Shown: piece by piece, positions 23,340 through 32,136 of the stretch
Position numbering within the stretch: the first letter of the stretch is position 1
Layout of the letters: the number at the start of each line of letters is the position of its first letter
Translations under genes and position numbers: made by a program
Notes under the pieces: generated by a model
What the model was told of the DNA's origin: nothing
What the model saw: the letters and a program-made list of their open reading frames with translations, nothing else
Databases searched by the model: none
From: Prosopocoilus inquinatus
Taxonomy: Eukaryota > Arthropoda > Insecta > Coleoptera > Lucanidae
Length of the DNA: 64,000 nt
Direction of reading: 5' to 3'
Assembly (NCBI GenBank): GCA_036172665.1
Contig: CM069872.1
Coordinates: forward strand, 49,834,101 to 49,898,100

Positions 23340-24887
23340 TTCATTTTTTTAATTTAATTTTATTGATTTCATTTTTTTTCTCTCTATCGAGTTAATTTTT
23401 CATGTCTCACTTCATTTGTTTTTTTTTTCCATTATTTCGTTATTTTCTTGTTTGTTTATTTTTCAATCACTGTTTCATTCGGATTTCTTGGTTTTTTTTT
23501 TAATTTAAATTTATTCATTATTTCATCTTTATTCTTCTCTGCCGAATTAATTTTTCACGTTTCCTCTTTTAAAGTTTTCTACTTTATCGATGACATTCGT
23601 AAAGGCTTTGCGTTCATCTATTTTTCATTTGTTTTTGTATTCATGATTTGTTGGTTTTTGTTTGTTTATCATTCAGTCATTGTTTCGTCAATATTTCTTT
23701 GTTTTTTTAATTTAATTTTGTTTCTCATGTCAATTTTTTTCTCTTTATCGAATTCATTTTTCATCTCATTTTTTACAATTTTTTTGTCTTGTCGATGATT
23801 TTTAAAGGCTTTGCATTCATCTGTTCTTTATTTGTTTTTGTTTCTAATATTTCGTCGATTTTTGTTTATTATTAAGTCATTGTTTTATTTCTATTTTACA
23901 GTCTTTTATTTAAATTTTTCATGTCTCATTCTTTTTTCTTTTGTCTTATCGATGATTTCCAAATCCATCCATTCATCATTTGTTTTGATTTTCATATGTT
24001 TGTTTATTATTTATTTCAGTTTTATTGTTTTCCGCTGAATCAATTTTTCATTTACAATTTTCAGTTTTTTGTCTTATCGATAATTTTTAATGGCTTTACA
24101 TTCATCTATTCTTCATTTGTTTTTGTTTTTATTATTTCTATTATTTCGTTGCTGATTTGTTTATTATTAAGCCATTGTTTTATTCGTATTTCATTTTTTA
24201 TTTAATTTTGTTTCTCATTTCATTTTTAGTCTTCTCTATGGAATTATTTTTATTATTTCGTCAATTTTATGTTTATCTGTTTTTCAATGATTGTTTCTTT
24301 TGAATTTCATTGTTTTTATTTTTTAATTTAATTGTATTCCTTATTTCATTCTCATTCTTCTTTGCCGAATTAATTTTTCACGTCTCATCGTGAAGTCTAT
24401 TCTTCATTTGTTTTTGTTTCTATTCGTCGATTTTTATTTGTTTATTTTTTAGTCATTGTTTCATTCGTATTTCATTGTTTTTTTAATTTAATTTTGTTCC
24501 TCATTGCTTTAACGAATTAATTTTACATGTCTTTCTTTACAGTCTTTTTTTGTTTTATTGGCGCAGTTTTCAAAAGTTTCCAATTGTCGAATTTCATTTG
24601 TGCTTTTGTTTCCTCCTGTACAAATTATTTTTTGTTTGCAGTTTCGTTCAATTATTTGTTTCTTTTTTTTTGATTTATTTTACCGTTGATGTATCATTGT
24701 TATTTACATCATTTTTTTTTAATCATCTCTATTGAATTAATTTGGAATCAAAACATCGTTACTTTTATTTCTTGTCTGTGATTCTGAAGCTTTTCTCTTT
24801 TTCTATTTTTGTTTATTTCGTTGTCCAATTTAAATCTTACATTGTCATTGTCTTTTTTATGTTAGTATTCTATTGTTTTCTTATACA
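23340..24887. repeat. T-rich strand-asymmetric block with degenerate repeats
   Basis: For about 1.5 kb the plus strand is dominated by T with few A runs. Recurring phrases include GAATTAATTTTTCA(C/T)GT, TTCATTTGTTTTTGTTTCTA, TTTCGTCGATTTTTGTTTATT and GTCATTGTTT(C/T)ATTCGTATTTCATT. Long phenylalanine-rich plus-strand frames (such as 23448-23798) are a direct result of this composition and are not genes. A-rich blocks at 37310-38700 and 59990-60930 look like the same kind of sequence on the opposite strand. Confidence 0.6.
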
Positions 24888-24976
24888 TACAGTCTTTTGC
24901 TTTTGCCAATTACCTTTGCTATTTGTCAAATAACTTAATTGACAAAAGTGATTAAATCAAAAGAAAAAGACTTTTA
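24888..24976. mobile_element. Second copy of the TACAGTC foldback
   Basis: TACAGTCTTTTGCTTTTG at the left is inverted at the right (CAAAAGAAAAAGACTTTTA), with inner TTTGTCAA/TTGACAAA. It is a diverged relative of 3809-3895 and lies at the right border of the T-rich block. Confidence 0.5.
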
Positions 24977-25344
24977 ACTTTCTTTTTTTGCCATAAATTT
25001 TGAGAAACTTATTTTTAACAAAGAATCTTCGTTTTTCATTTGTCTTCACTTTATTGGCCAAATAATTTTATTGACCAAATAATTATTTGCTGGACTTTAT
25101 TGTTTTTCATTTGAAATCTCTTCTCGCCTTTCTTGTGGAATAAAATTCTCGCAATTTTTCGTTTTCAATCGTTTTCTCTTTCACGTTATGGAATTTTGGT
25201 ATTGTCGCACTTCGCCGAAAAAATAATCGAGCTGCTTCTGTTTTTCATTCACGTAATTTATTTTATTTTTTTGTTTGCTTAAAAAAACAAAAAAATTATT
25301 TTATCAAAGAAATAGAATAAACTGTACGTTTTAATGAAAAGTTT

Positions 25345-25490
25345 AAGTGGCGACATCCTGCGATCGCTTTTTGACCTCACATTGCGTAAACTTCTGATGA
25401 TGAGGCCCCAAAGAGGGCTGAAACATGTGTACAGAGGATGCTCCAGGGATCTACTGCAATCAAATGCGATTTACAACATTTTTTTTACAC
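25345..25490 (+). mobile_element. Hammerhead-bearing short retroelement, third copy
   Basis: The order is the same as 10551-10680: GTGGCGACATCCTGCGATCG, CTTTTTGACCT, ribozyme region, CTACTGCAATCAAATGCGATT, then ACATTTTTTTT. Short coding frames over it are incidental. Confidence 0.55.
25392..25436 (+). ncRNA. Hammerhead ribozyme copy with a mutated core
   Basis: Stem I TTCTG/CAGAG (25392-25396 with 25432-25436), stem II GGCCC/GGGCT and GAAA (25420-25423) are kept, and the triplet is GTA at 25429-25431. The first core base, which is C in the sister copies, is A here (ATGATGA, 25397-25403). That position is required for catalysis in known hammerheads, so this copy is probably dead. Confidence 0.55.
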
Positions 25491-25788
25491 GCTTTAAGTC
25501 ACAAACAAATGTAACGAAAGTCTAACTAATAATCACACAAAACACGAGGTTTCATTTATGAATAATTCAATGCAACCAAAGGCGTGCTTGTTTGCTTATT
25601 CAACGACCAATCAACGTGAGATCAACGGGATTTAAAAAAGAGAAAAAGAAGTCAGACTGTTCCGTTGACGCTTAATAAGATTTATTTACATTATAAATGA
25701 AAACATAAATAAAATAAATTAAATTACATTATTTTTAAGTTTACAAGGTTACAAGGTACACTTTCCAGAACGTTTCCCTTTACTTCGT

Positions 25789-25957
25789 TATATTTTGTTT
25801 TTTTTTATTTTTTATTTCGGAGGAGTACTTTGAAACTTTGGCGCCTAAAACGAGCTTTGTGATTGGTGGCTGGCCGGAATTGACCAATGACAAAGCTCGT
25901 TTTTAGCGCCAAAATTTCAAAGCACTCCTTCGAAATAAAAAAAAAAAACAGAGTATA
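25789..25957. mobile_element. Foldback MITE with TTTGGCGC in both arms
   Basis: Arms of about 75 bp read inward as ATTTCGGAGGAGTACTTTGA..., then TTGGCGC and AACGAGCTTTGT, and are mirrored at the right (ACAAAGCTCGTT, GCGCCAAAATTTCAAAGCA, CTCCTTCGAAAT). Outer TATA/T-run words are also inverted. The loop is about 20 bp. It has no coding capacity. Confidence 0.75.
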
Positions 25958-27956
25958 ATAAAGATAAAGATATACGTTAAGGCCATGTTCTTAAAAGAAA
26001 TCAAGACAGAAATTTGATTATTTTTATTTGCTTAACAAAAATCAGATAATTTTGTCAAACAAGGATACATAACTTTTTTTATAAAATATATTTTAATTAA
26101 AATAAATAAGGAAGGTTTTTTTTGATGAGAAGCCAGGAAAAACCGGGCAAAAGTCGGGGAATATTTTCTAAAATTACGAAGAAGATGAAACCTGGGGCTA
26201 ACTAACATCAAGGACTTTTTATACGTGGAATATCCTGAAACTCGTCGGAACTAAAGGAAAAATCTAAAAATGCATTTATTATAAAGTTCAGGAGGAGGAC
26301 GAGTAAACTTTTAAAGCCTTCAAATGAGATTTGGAGTTTATAATGATTTCTTTAAACTCGAAAATAAATTATCTTTCTGTCGACGTTTGTAATCATTACC
26401 CCGCCCCATCCGGATCGTCGCGAGGAATGCAGGAAGCCCCCGATTTTAATTAAGTAATTTAATGCCAGATTTATAACCGTCAAAGCAGATTTACCACGTC
26501 TTAATCACGTTCGATGAACCAATAAATCATCTCGAGCAATTACGACGACGTTCACCTGCTGAGGAAGAGCAGGAAAGAATTATGTACGTGGATGTACAGA
26601 ATTTAATTACTAGCTCGCGATCTAAATAAATAAATCAAGATTCGGGGAGAGGAGCAAGTATATTTATCGTCAGTATTAAAGGTATACCGGCAGTATCAGC
26701 AGCGAAACTTCCCCGAATGCACTTTTCACAGTAATGGTTGTTTCGTGTTGTTTGTTGTGTAGTTCTCGTGCTTGTACCGAAATGTACGTTGTAGGAAATT
26801 ACAGGGTATCAAAGTGCTAATATTTACAGATACACTGACTGCTTCGTCGTGAATTCACAGAATACAACACTCGGCAACAGCACTTGACATATTAAATGTC
26901 TGCCACGATAACCTTGTTAAGCGGATTCAGGCGAGGATGGCTTAATAAAGTCCTGACATGATACACATATTAATAAACGTTCGTTGGCTAATGCAAACAC
27001 TTCATAATTACTTCTGTCTAAGGTTGTTATTGCAAGATGAGGATTAAAATATTTATTATATGCCGGGTGATACTTGAAAAGACAGAAAATTGAAGGGTTG
27101 AATTTTTTTAAATATTTTTGCCATGTTTTGCGATGCCTGTTTTTTCATCAGTATTTTCTTTGCGGTCTTTTTAAGAATCACCCTGTATGTTCACGGTATT
27201 TCACCCTGTATTGTTACGGTTAGGTTGTAATTTGGGTTGCATATTCAAAATAAGAAGATGTAATTTATATTTATTAGGAACGAAGCGTCATTTTTAAATA
27301 AATCGTAAACGTTGACCTGAGCAGGGTTGAAGTAAATAAATAAAACGAAGTAAGTAAATAAAATAAATTTCGCAGGTGGCTAATATACAGAGATGTTACA
27401 AAGTACACAGTGGCGGTGCATGGAAAGTACTCGACGTAACATTTATTTTATGCGCGCAAGTGAAATAAATGACTTTACGAGAGTGTCATGGGGGGCGGCC
27501 AGTGTAGGTAATCGTAATTAGCAAAGCTCAGCGAGTTAAGTTTTCATTTTCTTTTCGAAGTTTTTCGCGACGTATTTATAGCTCCTCGCCATAAATCTTC
27601 CCTTCGCGTTATCGCCGGCTTGCACCCGATCCTTCCATTGTTCCTGTTTCTTCAGCAACTACTTCCCCGTCTGTATAAATATCCAGTTTTGCCGGCTTGA
27701 TAAACTGGCGACGGGCAAACACAATCTCCATGCGGCCGGAGCTTTTTACTTGTTATCATCGCGAATACATCGGAGCTTGAAAGGATTTCAACGACAAACC
27801 TGCGTTTTTTTTTCTGGCTTGCTTCCGAAGAACGCCTGTATCTCCGATGCTGGGCTGGGGATGTTTATGTAGGCGGAAAACGACGTAAGTCAAGATAAAT
27901 TCAAACACATTCATGACATTATATTTTATGGACAAAAGCTCTGCACACTTAAAAAT
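25958..27956. other. Unique intergenic DNA
   Basis: No gene or array seen. It contains ordinary mixed-composition sequence with TAATTA words, and words such as CCGGGTGATACTTGAAAAGA and CACCCTGTATGTTCAC near 27063-27210 that look like short fragments of dispersed elements. An 88-codon minus-strand frame at 27756-28022 runs into the next repeat and is not supported. Confidence 0.4.
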
Positions 27957-28123
27957 AAAAAAAAAGTTTTTGATCTTCAACCGGACAGAATATATACGCA
28001 AAAGCACTCGACGTTTCGCCATCGATTGACGAAGCTATCGATCGATAGCGAAACGTTGAGAGCTTCTCCATTTATAGTCTGTCCGGTTAAAGACCAAGAA
28101 CTTACAATTTTCATTGGACAAGA
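27957..28123. mobile_element. Second copy of the hammerhead foldback, centre deleted
   Basis: Outer arms with CAACCGGACAGA (left) and TCTGTCCGGTTA (right) enclose ACTCGACGTTTCGCCATCGA and TGACGAAGCTATCGATCGAT, AGCGAAACGTTGAG. Compared with 6328-6509, the middle of the hairpin is missing, so only one complete core remains and its first base is T instead of C (TTGACGA). Ribozyme activity is unlikely. Confidence 0.6.
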
Positions 28124-28599
28124 GTCAACAAGAGCCACTAAAAAATATCTAATTTATTAAGCAAGCAAGGGTTATATTAATTAAGTTTGCCATTAATTTT
28201 TATCCCGAAGAGTTTCACCCTTTTGCATTCGCGCATTTGATATGCATCGTGTTATTCTAACAATTATGCAATGTCATGAAGGATAATTTCCTAGGGAAAC
28301 ACGGCGACGCGTTCTGCTAACGGTTCATGTCTGCCTGCTGGCTGCCACAAATTCAATTAGGAATTGGAACTTCTGCTGGAAATGCATTATTAATACTGTT
28401 ATGGATTGCAGTGTTGACTTCGACAATGCTATTATCACTGTAACAATCGAGCTTTTGCTCAAAAAATTCGTCTGCCTGAGTTACTTAAGGCATGGGAATA
28501 AATTACTGAGTATTTTCATTTTAAACAGCAACGAAACAAAATTAAGAAGACAAGAAAATTTCAACAAATATAAGGCATCGATTTCTTTTAGAAACAGCA

Positions 28600-30670
28600 C
28601 CAGAATTTGCCAGATAGTAGTGTTCCCTTTACTTGTTCCATTGGGACCGATAATTTTTCTTCTTTTCAAAGTCACTCAAATTTCAATACTGGGCCTGTTA
28701 GAGCTGGGTATTTAAAACCGCCATATTCAACAGCAAGTCACCTACCCATTTCCAAAGGCATTCGAGTGAAAAAGTTCTCCATCATGTTCTTCTAAGACTT
28801 CCTCATTTGCGTCCTCCGAAATGTTTATCATGTGATTCAAAACCTTCTCCAGTTTCCAGGGAATTCCAATCCTCCCTTCCTTTCCTTTCTTGGACATTTA
28901 TTTGTTCCAATGTATCTTCTCTTCGATGCGACTCAAATTATAAAGTTGAGCCTGGTGGAGCTGGAAATTAAAATCGTCTTATCCAGCCGCAAGTCACTCA
29001 CTCATTTTCAAGGACAATTAAGTGATCTTCTAAAACTTCTTCATATGCATTCGTTGCACCGCTGGAATGTTTTTTATCTTCTTCGGATTCAGAACCTTCT
29101 TCAGTTTAGTCTGATTAGTCGAGAAGGAAACTTCAACGCTCCTTCCATTCGTTCAGTGGTAACTTAAACTCTTCTTTCTTGAACGTTTATTAGAGCCAGT
29201 AGCACCAAAAATGTTGTCTTCTCTTTGAGGACGCTCAAATTCCAAAACTGGGCCTGCTGAAGCTGGATATTTAAAATAGTCGTATTAAGCAGCAAGTCAC
29301 TCACATACTTCTAAGGACATTAAAGTGAAAATGTTCTCCATCACGATCTTCTTGAGGCTTCTTCATCTGCGTCCCCTGGAATATTTTTCATCGTCTTCTG
29401 ATTCAAAACCTTCTCCAGCTTCCTCCGATTGGAGAAGGGAATTTCAATCCTCCATCCATTCCTTTCTTGGACATTTATTTATTCCAGCAATGACCAATGG
29501 GTTATCTCTTCGAGGCGACTCAAATTATAAAGTTGGACCTGATGGAGCTGGAAATTAAATCGTCTTATCCAGCAGCAAGTCACTTACTCGTTTTAATTGA
29601 CTTTAAAGTGATCTCTTGAAACTTCTTCATCTGCGTCCTCTGCGCCGCTGGAATGTTTTTCACCTTCTTCTGTTTCAAAGCCTTCCTCACATTCCTCTGA
29701 TTGCAGAGGGGACCTTCAACACTCCTTCTGTTCGCTCAGTGTTAAGCTTAGACTCTTTTTTCTTAGACACTTATTTATTCTGGTAGCATCTCTTCGAGGC
29801 CACTCAATTTCCAAAACTGGGCCTGCTAAAGCCTGATATTTAAAATCACAATCAGGCCACTCACATATTTCCAAGGACATTAAAGTGGAAACCTTCTCCG
29901 TCACGTTCTAAAACTTCTTCATCTGTGCCATCTGCGTCGCTGTAATGTTTTTCATTTTCTTCGGATCCATAACCTTCTTCAGTTTCGTCTGATTGGAGAA
30001 GGGAACTTCAACACTTTTTCCATTCGCTCAGTGTTAAGCTTAGACTCTTCTTTCTTGGACGCTTATTTATTCCAGTAGCACCGAAAATATGACTTCTTCG
30101 AGGCCACTCAATTTCCAAAACTGGGCCTGCTAAAGCCTGATATTTAAAATCAGCATCAGGCCACTCACATGTTTCCAAGGACATTAAAGTGGAAATAATC
30201 TCCATCACTTTCTTCTAAAACTTCTTCATCTGTGCCCTCTGCGTCGCTGGAATGTTTTTCAACTTCTTCGGATTGAGAACCTTCTTCAGTTTCGTCTGAT
30301 AGGAGAAAGGGACTTCAACACTTTTTCCATTCGTACAGCGTTAAGCTTAGACTCTTCTTTCTTGGACGTTTATTTGTTCCAGTATCACCAATAATGTGTC
30401 TTCTCTTCGAGGCCACTTAAATTCAAAAACTGGGCCCGCTTGAGCTGCCTATTTGAAATAGTCATATTCAGCAGCAACCCGTTCACCTATTTCCAAGAAC
30501 ATTAAAGTGAAAATCTGTTCCATCGCGTTCTTCCAAAACTTCTTCGTCTATACTCCCTATGCCGCGCCGCTGGAATGTTTTTCAGATTAAGAATCTTCTT
30601 CAGTTTCCTCTAATTGGAGAAGGGAACTTCAACACTCCTTCCATTCGCTGCTCAATGTTAAGTTGAGATC
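28600..30670 (-). repeat. Seven-unit tandem array of exon-like blocks
   Basis: The plus-strand phrase CT(T/C)CGAGGCCACTCAATTTCC or a variant recurs near 28662, 28925, 29225, 29511, 29793, 30096 and 30403, giving units of about 260-310 bp. Read on the minus strand, well-kept units show a pyrimidine tract ending in CAG, then about 40 codons rich in glutamate (DETEEG..SEE..EKH.SDA), then a GTGAGT or GTAAGT donor. A second half encodes AGPVLE.E.P and NKR.RKKS. I do not recognise the protein. Many units contain stops, so the array as a whole is degenerate. Confidence 0.65.
29865..29988 (-). pseudogene. Best-preserved exon-like unit, acidic peptide
   Basis: Minus strand: the acceptor CTTCTCCAATCAG precedes 29988, the 124-bp block is open in one frame and encodes an acidic peptide (DETEEGYGSEENEKHYSDAD, then GTDEEVLE and FHFNVLGN), and a GTGAGTGG donor starts at 29864. 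The neighbouring unit has the same structure at 30169-30295 with one extra codon (127 bp). The length is not a multiple of three, so simple chaining of these exons would shift frame. It may be a relic of one duplicated exon. Confidence 0.35.
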
Positions 30671-31752
30671 TCTTCGCTTCTTGGTTTTTGATTATTTTCC
30701 TTTTTTGTTTCTATTTTTTTAAATAAATTTTGTTCAGATTTGCATTATTTTGCTTGCTGTCTTCTTAGGCTTCTGGGACTTTGTTATTCTTCTCTATGGA
30801 TTTAATGATAATTCAAAACGATAACCATGATTTTCCAGCTCGAGTTTACAAGATTTCTGTTAAGTAAAGAGGGTACCTGCAAAGTCAGCAAAAGGACCAA
30901 GAATTTTTTTTCCTTAAGAATAAAATCAGGCGATTCTGAAAAAGAAATGAAAATATCTCTGATGTGCAGAACGGTAAATGCTTGAATTAGGTCAGTTTAG
31001 ATCCTTGTCGTTTTGCTACAATCCTTGACATATTTGGGCATTTAATTGAGGAATAAATTTTGCTTTTATAAGCCGCTTTTAATTGGTATCGGAATTGAGG
31101 AGTTCAGATTCTTATTTAAGGCAGTTTTGATTTGTAGAACTTTTCCTCTGCTCTTTCAAAATTAGAACTTTGAAGAAGAAAAAATCTTCTTGGACTGTTA
31201 ACTCTTCTTGGCAGGTAAACTCTTCATTACGTCTTACCGTTGTAACTCATTTTCAACTAAACCCCAACAGATGTCAGTTTTCTTTTTGTTTAACTCAAGG
31301 TTGGTAAAACAGCTCTAGCAACCTTTGGTTTAACTTACGAAATATTTTCTCTGCTTGATACAAATCCCCCTGAAAAACCCATACCCAAAAAGACGCCATA
31401 ATTTTCGCTGACGTTCAAAAAGTCACCTGTAGACATTGCTTGCTGTAGATGAAGTGATGACGATCGTAATTTCCACATTCTAAAAAAAAAACGAGAAAGT
31501 ACCAGAAGGGTTTTAGAATGAAGAAGCGTATTGAAGACAACCAGCTTTCTGATGGACGTATGTGCATGATTTTTTTAGTAGAAGAATCTAACGAGTTGCT
31601 TAACAGTCCTTCAAAGCACAACGTTTTAGGGGAGCTTTACCTTCAGTAGAGGTTGAAAGGAATTGAATTGAACGAAGAATCTTGTTTCACTTCAAGTAAG
31701 TCAATAAGCCATCAAACGGAATACTTTTGTGCCCGAAACTCTTGAGTCTGAA

Positions 31753-31941
31753 TTATCCCAAATAGCACAGCAGTGTTGTGACTGAAAACTTTTTGTAAAA
31801 GAAACTCATTGAGCATTCATTTTGATAAAGAAGCATCAATTTATAGAAAAGGATGTGAATGCAGTATTGAATGAATTGTGACAAATATAAATTGTTAGAA
31901 GAAGTAGGATCTAAAACAGAACCTTGTGGCACACTCTTATT
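31753..31941 (-). pseudogene. Non-LTR retrotransposon reverse-transcriptase remnant
   Basis: The minus-strand frame begins after a stop and encodes SVPQGSVLDP, close to the strongly conserved GVPQGSVLGP motif of reverse transcriptases in Jockey-, CR1- and I-type retrotransposons. The following text (NLYLSQFIQY...) is no longer recognisable, and the frame ends after 62 codons. No YADD box is visible nearby. Given the short match, this is a plausible but not certain fossil. Confidence 0.4.
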
Positions 31942-32053
31942 TTACGGCCCATTACTTCAGGTGAACGAATGCATTTTTTTAATTTAAACTTTGCTTATTT
32001 GTTTGCGTAAAATAAAATAGCAGTAAAATAGTGTATGGACATTTAGCTCAGTT

Positions 32054-32059
32054 TTTATT
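32054..32059 (-). terminator. Possible polyadenylation signal of the TRPA gene
   Basis: AATAAA on the minus strand lies 78 bp past the channel stop codon. It is the nearest canonical signal downstream, but such words are common in AT-rich DNA. Confidence 0.35.
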
Positions 32060-32136
32060 TAATTAATTCTAAACATCTCAGTTATATTATTATTTTTTGG
32101 CTAATTGTCCTTGTGAGGAATCTATGCAAATTAGAT

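Noticed and set aside
23448..24933. Several phenylalanine-rich plus-strand frames of 60-116 codons
   Set aside because: They follow from T-rich repeated DNA and consist almost wholly of F, S, I, L and V. The frames overlap and none has a domain.
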